From the NCBI RefSeq assembly GCF_020091405.1, contig NZ_CP081903.1, positions 5,704,501 to 5,768,500 on the forward strand: 64,000 bases of DNA. The letters are read 5' to 3'. Under the pieces are notes generated by a model. It did not search any database, was not told the origin of the DNA, and saw only the letters and a list, made by a program, of their open reading frames with translations. Every line of letters begins with the position of its first letter. Within the stretch, counting starts at the first letter, position 1. The stretch comes from Bacteroides cellulosilyticus. GTDB taxonomy: Bacteria > Bacteroidota > Bacteroidia > Bacteroidales > Bacteroidaceae. Below, piece after piece: positions 55,310 to 64,000 of this stretch. The translations under genes and the position numbers were made by a program.

Positions 55310-56374
55310 ATGAAACTAAAACGAACATTAGCCACTATAATGCTGACTGCATGTACTTACGCAGCAATTGCCCAAAATGCAGGCACACCAGCTAATAATA
55401 AAACTTTTTTTGTAGCCAAGCCCGGCACTCTGGTATCCATGCTCACTGAGGATGAAGCCAACAGCGTCACCCATCTTACATTGACCGGAAAACTAAATGC
55501 CATTGACTTCAAACATCTGCGCGATGAATTCAAGAATCTGAAAGTGCTGGATATCTCCAACGCATCCATCAGTACATACGCAGGCAAAAGCGGCACTTAC
55601 CCCGACCGTTTCTATATTTATCCGCCCAACTGTGTACCGGCTTATGCATTCTGCCAGCAGACCAGCGACAGTACTTTCACCGGAAAAGCAACTCTCCAGA
55701 AAATTATTCTTTCAGAGAAAATCAAGAACATAGAAGACGCGGCCTTCAAGGGTTGCGAAAATCTGAAAATATGCCAGTTGAGAAAGAAGACTGCTCCCAA
55801 CCTATTACCGGCCGCCTTGGCAGATAGCATAACGGCCATTTTCGTTCCGTTGGGTAGCAGCGACTCCTACCGTGGCAAGAAGCATTGGGAAACCTTTGCC
55901 GTGATAGAGGGAGAACCTGTAGAGGCTTTCGTACAAGTAGGCTTAATGGGAAGTCTTGCCAGTGAATTAGTGGCTGCGGGCTTGCAACCGAAAGATGTGA
56001 ATTTCCTGACCGTAGAAGGAAAACTGGACGAAGCTGACTTCACCGTAATACGTGATTATATGCCCAATCTTGTGGCTGTTGATCTGAGCAAAAGTAACAC
56101 TACGGTTATTCCCGAATATACTTTTACCCAGAAAAAAGATCTGTTGCGCATCCAGCTTCCCAAAGGTTTGAAAAGTATCGGACAACGTGCATTCAGTGGA
56201 TGCGGTCGCTTGTGCGGTACGCTTGAATTGCCAGCCGGAGTGACTGCCATCGAATATGGTGCATTTATGGGATGTGACAACCTGCGTTATGTAGTAGCTA
56301 CAGGAAACAAGATTACGACTTTGGGGGATAGCCTGTTCGGAGAGGACGGGAGGAATAAGCTGATTTATAAGTGA
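55310..56374 (+). CDS. BspA-type leucine-rich repeat protein
   Basis: 354 residues with a signal peptide (cleavage near AIAQN). Two halves each begin with a leucine-rich segment (VTHLTLTGKLNAIDFKHL and FLTVEGKLDEADFTVIRD) followed by LRR_5/BspA-type repeats such as ALKSIGQRAFSGCGRL and AIEYGAFMGCDNL. Similar surface LRR proteins in Bacteroides mediate binding to host or other bacteria. A TATATTTG -7 box is at 55280-55287. Ends in a convergent hairpin with the ABC-F gene. Confidence 0.82.
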   Translation: MKLKRTLATIMLTACTYAAIAQNAGTPANNKTFFVAKPGTLVSMLTEDEANSVTHLTLTGKLNAIDFKHLRDEFKNLKVLDISNASISTYAGKSGTYPDRFYIYPPNCVPAYAFCQQTSDSTFTGKATLQKIILSEKIKNIEDAAFKGCENLKICQLRKKTAPNLLPAALADSITAIFVPLGSSDSYRGKKHWETFAVIEGEPVEAFVQVGLMGSLASELVAAGLQPKDVNFLTVEGKLDEADFTVIRDYMPNLVAVDLSKSNTTVIPEYTFTQKKDLLRIQLPKGLKSIGQRAFSGCGRLCGTLELPAGVTAIEYGAFMGCDNLRYVVATGNKITTLGDSLFGEDGRNKLIYK

Positions 56375-56454
56375 CAAGCGATAAGCTACGAGCTACAAGT
56401 ACCTTTCGGCATAATAGCGCAGCAACTCGTAGCTTGTAGCTCGTCACTCGTAGC

Positions 56455-56456
<2 letters not shown>
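56371..56456. repeat. Heptad-unit hairpin repeat, copy 2 (family A)
   Basis: Arms of GCTACGA/GCTACAA units (left 56371-56399, right 56427-56456, slightly offset) enclose ACCTTTCGGCATAATAGCGC. It lies exactly between the convergent stops of the LRR gene (56374) and the ABC-F gene (56455), overlapping both, so it probably serves as a terminator for both. Confidence 0.8.
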
Positions 56457-58083
<1,627 letters not shown>

Positions 58084-58199
58084 TTATCGATTTACAATTT
58101 ATACGAATGAGTCGCTTTTTTATTCACCACAGGGTGCAAAGATAGGCATTTTTCCATGAATACTCGTAGAAATGCGCTGTCAATCTGACATAAAAGTAT

Positions 58200-58207
58200 T
58201 ACCTTTG
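58200..58207 (+). promoter_or_regulatory. -7 box of grpE-dnaJ
   Basis: TACCTTTG, about 120 bp before the preferred grpE start. No clear -33 TTTG and no CIRCE-type inverted repeat seen. Confidence 0.45.
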
Positions 58208-58328
58208 CGGCGTTTTAGACAAATGCTGCCTATTTGGCAAAGTTTTTGTTAGTAGAGCGATATACTAACTTAAACCCTTGACAGCAATGAAAACAAATCC
58301 TTTTTACAAGTATAATAAGAATAGAAAT

Positions 58329-58919
58329 ATGGACCCGAAAGAAAAAGAAAACATCAACGAAGAAGAGTTAATGTCCGAAGCTACGCAGGATGAAGCCACG
58401 GAAAATGAAGAAATTCAAGAGGAGGACGCACAGGACAGTGCAGCTCCGGCAGAAGAGGAAAAGCTTGCCCAGGAACTAGAAGAAGCAAACAAAGTGATAG
58501 AAGAGCAGAAAGATAAATATCTGCGCCTCTCCGCCGAGTTTGACAACTACCGCAAACGTACCATGAAGGAAAAGGCCGAGCTGATTCTGAACGGTGCCGA
58601 AAAAACCATCAGCAGCATTCTTCCTATTGTAGACGACTTCGAACGCGCTCTGAAAAACATGGAAACTGCCACAGACGTAGCAGCCGTGAAAGAAGGAGTG
58701 GAATTGATTTATAATAAGTTCATGTCTGTATTGGGACAGGACGGTGTGAAGGTGATTGAGACCAAAGACAAACCTCTTGACACCGATTTTCACGAAGCAA
58801 TTGCCGTTATCCCTGCACCGGACAAATCCTTGAAGGGAAAAATTCTGGATTGCGTACAGACCGGCTACACGCTAAACGACAAAGTAATCCGCCATGCCAA
58901 AGTGGTGGTAGGAGAATAA
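58329..58919 (+). CDS. grpE: GrpE nucleotide exchange factor
   Basis: 196 residues from ATG 58329 ([13 protein letters not shown]), the start that aligns with B. thetaiotaomicron GrpE; the frame is open to 58278. Acidic N-terminal tail, long coiled coil ([27 protein letters not shown], cited in part), and a beta-domain ending [18 protein letters not shown]. It releases ADP from DnaK. 10 bp upstream of dnaJ, same operon; dnaK is not in the window. Confidence 0.96.
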   Translation: MDPKEKENINEEELMSEATQDEATENEEIQEEDAQDSAAPAEEEKLAQELEEANKVIEEQKDKYLRLSAEFDNYRKRTMKEKAELILNGAEKTISSILPIVDDFERALKNMETATDVAAVKEGVELIYNKFMSVLGQDGVKVIETKDKPLDTDFHEAIAVIPAPDKSLKGKILDCVQTGYTLNDKVIRHAKVVVGE

Positions 58920-58929
58920 CATAATATAT

Positions 58930-60111
58930 ATGGAAAAAAGAGATTACTACGAAGTACTGGAAGTCGAAAAGACAGCATCGGTAGAAGAAATTAAGAAAGC
59001 CTACCGCAAAAAAGCCATTCAATATCATCCTGACAAGAACCCGGGTGACAAAGTGGCGGAAGAAAAATTCAAAGAAGCGGCAGAAGCCTACGATGTACTA
59101 AGCAATGCGGACAAGCGTGCCCGTTATGACCAGTTCGGTCATGCCGGAATGAGTGGCGCTGCCGGAAACGGTGGACCGTTCGGCGGTTTCAGCGAGGGCA
59201 TGTCTATGGATGATATCTTCTCTATGTTCGGAGATATTTTCGGTGGACGTGGCGGTGGCTTCGGAGGCGGATTCAGTGGTTTCGGAGGCGGATTCGGAAG
59301 CGGAAGTTCACAACGCCCGCGTTTCCGTGGTTCGGATTTGCGCGTAAAAGTAAAACTGAATCTGAAAGAGATTTCTACCGGAGTAGAAAAGAAATTCAAA
59401 CTGAAAAAGTACGTTGCATGTGATCACTGTCACGGTTCAGGGGCTGAGGGTAACGGTGGTTCGGAAACCTGCTCGACCTGTAAAGGTAGCGGTACGGTAA
59501 TCCGTAACCAACAGACAATTCTTGGCACGATGCAGACACGTGCCACCTGTCCGACTTGTGGCGGTGAAGGTAAAATCATCAAGAATAAGTGTAAGGTATG
59601 TGCCGGAGAAGGTATCGTTTACGGCGAAGAAGTGGTAAGCGTAAATATTCCTAAAGGCGTAATGGAAGGCATGCAGCTTTCTATGGGCGGCAAAGGAAAT
59701 GCCGGAAAACACAACGGCGTTCCGGGCGACTTGCTGATTCTTGTAGAAGAGGAACAAGACAAAGAACTGATTCGCGACGAAAATGACTTGATTTACAACC
59801 TGCTTCTCAGCTTCCCGACAGCCGCTTTAGGTGGTGCGGTAGAAATACCAACCATTGACGGAAAGGTGAAAGTAAAGATCGAATCGGGTACACAGCCGGG
59901 CAAAGTGCTCCGCCTACGCGGAAAAGGTCTGCCAAGTGTAAACGGATACGGTACGGGAGATTTATTGGTAAATGTCAGCGTATATGTACCGGAAACGCTT
60001 AACAAAGACGAGAAAAAAGCACTTGAAGAAATGGAAAGCTCGGATAACTTCAAGCCCAATACTTCGATTAAGGAAAAGATTTTCAAGAAGTTCAAGAGTT
60101 TGTTTGACTAA
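58930..60111 (+). CDS. dnaJ: Chaperone DnaJ
   Basis: 393 residues, full type I DnaJ. J domain with HPD (about 33-35), Gly/Phe-rich region (about 75-125), four CxxCxGxG zinc motifs ([32 protein letters not shown]), and the C-terminal substrate domain. Stimulates DnaK ATPase and delivers clients. Operon with grpE. Confidence 0.98.
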   Translation: MEKRDYYEVLEVEKTASVEEIKKAYRKKAIQYHPDKNPGDKVAEEKFKEAAEAYDVLSNADKRARYDQFGHAGMSGAAGNGGPFGGFSEGMSMDDIFSMFGDIFGGRGGGFGGGFSGFGGGFGSGSSQRPRFRGSDLRVKVKLNLKEISTGVEKKFKLKKYVACDHCHGSGAEGNGGSETCSTCKGSGTVIRNQQTILGTMQTRATCPTCGGEGKIIKNKCKVCAGEGIVYGEEVVSVNIPKGVMEGMQLSMGGKGNAGKHNGVPGDLLILVEEEQDKELIRDENDLIYNLLLSFPTAALGGAVEIPTIDGKVKVKIESGTQPGKVLRLRGKGLPSVNGYGTGDLLVNVSVYVPETLNKDEKKALEEMESSDNFKPNTSIKEKIFKKFKSLFD

Positions 60112-60122
60112 ACTGACGAATC

Positions 60123-60207
60123 AGTTACGAGCTACGGGCTACAAGCTACAAGTGCCTTTCGGAACATAGCGCAGCTACTTGTAGCTTGTAGCCCGTAGCT
60201 CGTAACT
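60123..60207. repeat. Heptad-unit hairpin repeat, copy 3 (family A)
   Basis: The most perfect copy: 31-bp inverted arms without mismatch (60123-60153 and 60177-60207) and a 23-nt loop containing CCTTTCGGAACATAGCGCAG. Starts 12 bp after the dnaJ stop. Confidence 0.9.
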
Positions 60208-60315
60208 AATACGCTTTAACTGATACTGTTTTTTTATAATTGAAAGATTCTTTGCGTTATAAAAGAAAAAACGTCAAAACTAACCCCATTCATCTGGTAG
60301 CATAGATAGTTTTAC

Positions 60316-60323
60316 TATCTTTG
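60316..60323 (+). promoter_or_regulatory. -7 box of the zinc metalloprotease gene
   Basis: TATCTTTG, 55 bp before ATG 60379. No TTTG at a suitable -33 spacing. Confidence 0.45.
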
Positions 60324-60378
60324 CCGATACTTAATTCTATGAGTAGAATAGGTAACCTGATGATAATTGATATAACTG

Positions 60379-63006
60379 ATGAGACTAAAAACAATTCTGC
60401 TAACTACAGTGGCTACAGGCGCCTTGATGTGTGAACCTGTGATGGCGTATGCTGTAGATTCTACACCCGATTCTATGGGATGGTTCCGAAAGAAAAAGAA
60501 GAGTGAACCAAACGACAGTGTTAAATCCAAAAACGAGTACGAGAAACTGACCGGAGACGGTAGCATCATTCACCGTGGTATGTTCAATGTGTACCAGAAA
60601 AAGAACGACTATTATTTTGAGGTACCGGCGAACTTACTGGGCAGGGATATGTTGGTAGTGAACAAGCTCCAACGCGTTCCTTCCGAACTAAACGAGGCCG
60701 GAGTGAACCGTGGTACGAATTATGAAAACCAAATGGTACGCTTCGAACAGGATAAGGCTACGAATAAGTTGCTTATCCGTCAAAGCCGCCCTCTCCCCCT
60801 CGCTCCTGCCGGAGACGCAATCAGCCAGTCAGTACGTGACAACTACATCTCGCCATTGATAGCCGGCTTCAAGATTGAGGCATTCAATAATGACTCTACG
60901 ACGATGGTTATCAAGGTGAATGATATTTATGATGGAACGGAGACGAGTATCAACAACGTATTTACCAATATTAATCTGGGAACGTCTTCCATCAAAAATC
61001 TTTCGCGTATTCTTTCCATCAAAGCATTCGAGAATAATGTAGTGGCCACGTCCGAGCTGACAACGAAAGTGACCGAAGGAACAACTTCCGTCTACGTAAC
61101 CGTTGAAGTTAGTTCTTCACTGATGCTACTGCCGGAAACACCTATGACCGGTAGACTGGATAATGCCCGTGTAGGCTATTTTACCAATCCTTTGCTCAGC
61201 TATAGCGACGGACAACAACGGGTCAGCAAGCAACAGTTCATTACCCGCTGGCGTCTGGAGCCTAAATCGGAAGACCGCGAACGTTATCTGCGTGGCGAAT
61301 TGGTAGAACCGGCTAAACCGATTGTATTTTATATAGAAAACTCTACTCCGTATCGTTGGCGTAAGTATATCAAACAAGGTATTGAAGACTGGCAAGTGGC
61401 ATTTGAACGTGCCGGATTCAAAAATGCCATTATCGCTAAAGAGATCACCGACAGCATGACGGTAGATATGGATGATGTGAATTACTCCGTACTGACCTAT
61501 GCAGCCTCCACCAAAGCAAACGCTATGGGACCGTCTATTCTGGACCCCCGATCAGGGGAAATCCTGGAAGCGGATATCATGTGGTGGCACAATGTACTGA
61601 ATATGCTTCAGGAATGGATTACCGTACAAACAGGTACTGTACGCCCGGAAGCCCGCGGCATCAAGTTATCCGATGAACTGATGGGAGACGCCATGCGTTT
61701 TGTAGCCTGCCACGAAGTAGGTCACTCTTTAGGGTTACGCCACAATATGATGGGATCATGGGCATTCCCCACCGATTCCTTACGCTCCAAGTCATTCACC
61801 GACCGGATGAATTCGACCTCTTCTTCCATCATGGATTATGCCCGTTTCAACTACGTGGCACAACCCGGTGACGGAATAACCGCTCTTTCACCGCATATCG
61901 GTCCTTACGATATCTTTGCCATCGAATACGGTTACCGTTGGTATGGAAAAGAAAATCCGGAAGAAGAAAAGGATTTACTTTATGATTTCCTGAGCCGCCA
62001 TACCGACCGTCTGTATAAATACAGCGAAGCGCAGGATGTGCGTGATGCCGTAGATCCCCGTGCACAGAACGAAGATCTGGGTGATGATGCTGTACGTTCT
62101 TCCCAATATGGTATTGCAAACCTGAAGCGGATCGTTCCCGAAATTATAAAATGGACGACGACCGGAGAAAAAGGACAGACTTATGAAGAAGCTTCCCGCT
62201 TATACTATGCCGTAATCAATCAATGGAATAACTATCTGTATCATGTACTCGCCAACATCGGTGGTATCTATATAGAAAATACAATTGTGGGTGACGGACA
62301 GAAGACTTATACTTTTGTAGAAAAAGAAAAGCAACAAGCTGCCCTGAAGTTTTTGCTGGATGAAGTGCTGACTTATCCGAAGTGGTTATTCGACACAGAA
62401 GTAGGTGAATATACCTATCTGCTTCGTAACACTCCGCTGGGTGTTGTAGAAAATGCACCGACGCAGATATTGAAGAATGCCCAGTCCTATATTCTGTGGG
62501 ATCTTTTATCCAACAACCGCCTGGTACGTATGCTTGAAAACGAAGCGGTAAATGGTAAAAAGGCTTTTACTGCCGTAGAACTGATGGATGGTTTACATCG
62601 CAGCATTTTTGCCACAACGGAACGGGGAGCATTGCCTGACGTCATGACACGCACCTTGCAGAAAAACTTCCTGGATGCCTTGATTACAGCCGCTGCCGAA
62701 AGCGAAGGAGTAAAAATCAACAAGAAGTTAATGGACAATCATTTCCTGCTGGATAACCAGTTACCGCTTTGCAGTTGTGATGAACATGCTCATCGCTCGT
62801 TGGATGCAGACCGGATGGGTGCCCGTCGCGAATTGAACTTCTACGGCTCTCAACTGAACCGCATCTCAGATGCCATTTCCGTGAAGCGAGGTGAACTGTT
62901 GCGGATCAAGGATCTGCTTCAAAGTCGCCTGGGAACATCAGATGTGGCAACCAAATATCATTATAAAGACATGATTCTCCGTATTAACACGGCATTAGGA
63001 CTTTAA
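60379..63006 (+). CDS. Large secreted zinc metalloprotease (DUF5117/DUF4953 type)
   Basis: 875 residues with a signal peptide (about 1-25). Zinc site H445-E-V-G-H449-S-L-G-L-R-H455, the metzincin-like HExxHxxGxxH pattern, with a Met-turn-like SSSIMDYARFNY downstream. The N-terminal DUF5118/DUF5117 and C-terminal DUF4953 arrangement is typical of Bacteroidetes proteins. Its target is unknown. It lies upstream of a SusC-type gene in the same direction, an arrangement seen in several Bacteroides loci. Confidence 0.88.
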   Translation: MRLKTILLTTVATGALMCEPVMAYAVDSTPDSMGWFRKKKKSEPNDSVKSKNEYEKLTGDGSIIHRGMFNVYQKKNDYYFEVPANLLGRDMLVVNKLQRVPSELNEAGVNRGTNYENQMVRFEQDKATNKLLIRQSRPLPLAPAGDAISQSVRDNYISPLIAGFKIEAFNNDSTTMVIKVNDIYDGTETSINNVFTNINLGTSSIKNLSRILSIKAFENNVVATSELTTKVTEGTTSVYVTVEVSSSLMLLPETPMTGRLDNARVGYFTNPLLSYSDGQQRVSKQQFITRWRLEPKSEDRERYLRGELVEPAKPIVFYIENSTPYRWRKYIKQGIEDWQVAFERAGFKNAIIAKEITDSMTVDMDDVNYSVLTYAASTKANAMGPSILDPRSGEILEADIMWWHNVLNMLQEWITVQTGTVRPEARGIKLSDELMGDAMRFVACHEVGHSLGLRHNMMGSWAFPTDSLRSKSFTDRMNSTSSSIMDYARFNYVAQPGDGITALSPHIGPYDIFAIEYGYRWYGKENPEEEKDLLYDFLSRHTDRLYKYSEAQDVRDAVDPRAQNEDLGDDAVRSSQYGIANLKRIVPEIIKWTTTGEKGQTYEEASRLYYAVINQWNNYLYHVLANIGGIYIENTIVGDGQKTYTFVEKEKQQAALKFLLDEVLTYPKWLFDTEVGEYTYLLRNTPLGVVENAPTQILKNAQSYILWDLLSNNRLVRMLENEAVNGKKAFTAVELMDGLHRSIFATTERGALPDVMTRTLQKNFLDALITAAAESEGVKINKKLMDNHFLLDNQLPLCSCDEHAHRSLDADRMGARRELNFYGSQLNRISDAISVKRGELLRIKDLLQSRLGTSDVATKYHYKDMILRINTALGL

Positions 63007-63030
63007 ATTTAGCGCTATGCGCTAAATTTA
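63004..63030 (+). repeat. Perfect palindromic hairpin at the protease stop
   Basis: TAAATTTAGCGC TAT GCGCTAAATTTA: 12-bp perfect stem, 3-nt loop, overlapping the stop codon TAA at 63004-63006. No following T run. Confidence 0.8.
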
Positions 63031-63109
63031 GTTACGAGCTACAAGCTACAGGCTACAAGTACCTTTCGGCATGATAGCGTAGCAACTCGTAGCTTATAGC
63101 TTGTAGCTA
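63031..63109. repeat. Heptad-unit hairpin repeat, copy 4 (family A)
   Basis: Arms of GCTACAA/GCTACGA units with a few mismatches enclose ACCTTTCGGCATGATAGCG, nearly identical to the loop of copy 2. Lies between the zinc metalloprotease and the SusC-type gene. Confidence 0.82.
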
Positions 63110-63153
63110 AAAACCAGTTTTCAATTTAAGTATTAATTTTATTATTTTAACGG

Positions 63154-64000
63154 ATGAAAAGACGCTTATCTGTCGCATTCCTATTACTAATAGGAACGTT
63201 CACGTACGCCCTTGCCGCAAACCGGCAGGTAGAGGGTGTAGTCATCTCTTCTGAGGATAATCTGCCTCTCATCGGCGCTTCTGTCTATGTGACAGCCGAT
63301 GATTTGAAGAAAGTTGGGAATAATCAGTCCACCATTGGTGTCATTACTAATATTGACGGTCAATTCTCCATCTCCATTCCGGAGGGAGTTACCCGTTTTT
63401 ATTGTAGTTATGTCGGCTATGATGTACTGGAAGTAAAGCTCATACCGGGCAAGAATAAATATGATATCACTCTCCAACCTTCCGCCCACATGCTCGATGC
63501 GGTAGTTGTGACGGGATATCAAACTGTGGAACGCCGTAAGTTGACGGCCGCCGTATCAAAGATCGATATCTCGGACCAGATGATGGGTGCAACCAAGAGT
63601 ATAGACCAAGCATTGGCCGGACAGATTGCCGGACTTTCCGTAAGCAACATTTCCGGTACTCCGGGTGCTCCTGCCAAAATCCGTATTCGCGGTACATCCT
63701 CTCTGAATGGTACGCAGGACCCTTTGTGGGTGCTGGACGGTATTCCATTGGAAGGAACGAACATTCCCAATATGGAAGTATTGAAAGACATCGATAACAT
63801 AGGTCAAACCGCTATTGCCGGTCTGAATCCTGCCGACATCGATAATATCACCGTTCTGAAAGACGCTGCCGCAACTGCCATTTACGGTGCCCGTGCCGCC
63901 AATGGTGTAATCGTGATTACTACCAAGAAAGGTAAAGTGGGCAAACCGGTTATTAACTTCTCCACTAAACTGACCTATTCTCCAAAGTTGAATATAGACC
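63154..64000 (+). CDS. SusC/RagA-type TonB-linked outer membrane protein, N-terminal part
   Basis: 282 residues before the right edge cuts it. Signal peptide MKRRLSVAFLLLIGTFTYALA, carboxypeptidase-like regulatory domain (about 24-110, VEGVVISSEDNLPLIGASV), then the SusC plug: AVVVTGYQTVERRKLTAAV, IRIRGTSSLNGTQDPLWVLDG and ITVLKDAAATAIYGARAANG are signature segments. It imports glycans or peptides with a SusD partner that would lie beyond the window. Confidence 0.95.
   Translation, partial: MKRRLSVAFLLLIGTFTYALAANRQVEGVVISSEDNLPLIGASVYVTADDLKKVGNNQSTIGVITNIDGQFSISIPEGVTRFYCSYVGYDVLEVKLIPGKNKYDITLQPSAHMLDAVVVTGYQTVERRKLTAAVSKIDISDQMMGATKSIDQALAGQIAGLSVSNISGTPGAPAKIRIRGTSSLNGTQDPLWVLDGIPLEGTNIPNMEVLKDIDNIGQTAIAGLNPADIDNITVLKDAAATAIYGARAANGVIVITTKKGKVGKPVINFSTKLTYSPKLNID

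Overview
The window reads as chromosomal DNA of a gut Bacteroides. Evidence: TAnnTTTG / TTTG promoters of the Bacteroides type, a SusC-type receptor, a UpxY/UpxZ-headed capsule operon, BspA-like leucine-rich repeats, a class III fructose-bisphosphatase, and a GrpE and a bile-salt-hydrolase-like N-terminus that closely resemble B. thetaiotaomicron proteins as I remember them. The species cannot be fixed from the sequence alone.

Layout. 1-5.3 kb: the 5' end of a bile-salt-hydrolase-like enzyme (off the left edge), a YhiM/DUF2776 membrane protein, and the complete oxidative pentose phosphate set gnd-zwf-pgl. 5.4-13.6 kb, plus strand: a dicarboxylate/amino acid symporter, gmd-fcl for GDP-L-fucose, an acyl-CoA ligase, a sulfatase and a 16-residue-repeat surface protein. 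13.7-17.9 kb, minus strand: fbp, an AspT-type transporter and a Ser-Glu-Lys tRNA operon with its own promoter and terminator. 18.2-21.5 kb, plus strand: a MATE pump, a Crp/Fnr regulator with FNR-type boxes on both sides, a probable small RNA, and two lipoproteins. 21.5-29.9 kb, minus strand: creatininase-like protein, AraC regulator, TonB receptor with a His-rich small protein, and a hybrid-sensor kinase / 5'-nucleotidase pair.

30-48.5 kb is one capsular polysaccharide operon on the minus strand. It runs from a 206-bp invertible promoter segment (promoter currently pointing into the operon) through upxY, upxZ, flippase, aminotransferase, ATP-grasp ligase, epimerases, glycosyltransferases, polymerase, UDP-glucuronate/galacturonate enzymes and a terminal WecA-like initiating transferase, ending in a terminator. 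The operon is clearly AT-richer than its flanks and holds an IS66-like remnant. Two identical ISAs1-family elements sit side by side upstream of it (49.1-51.7 kb).

52-64 kb: tex, a CPBP protease, an LRR protein, an ABC-F ATPase, grpE-dnaJ, a large zinc metalloprotease, and the start of a SusC protein cut by the right edge.

The most interesting unexplained structure is (i) the Crp/Fnr gene plus a putative FNR-box-controlled small RNA at 19.58-20.41 kb, (ii) four intergenic long hairpins built of 7-nt units that share a conserved loop, with two further heptad hairpins of other sequence, and (iii) the phase-variable capsule promoter.
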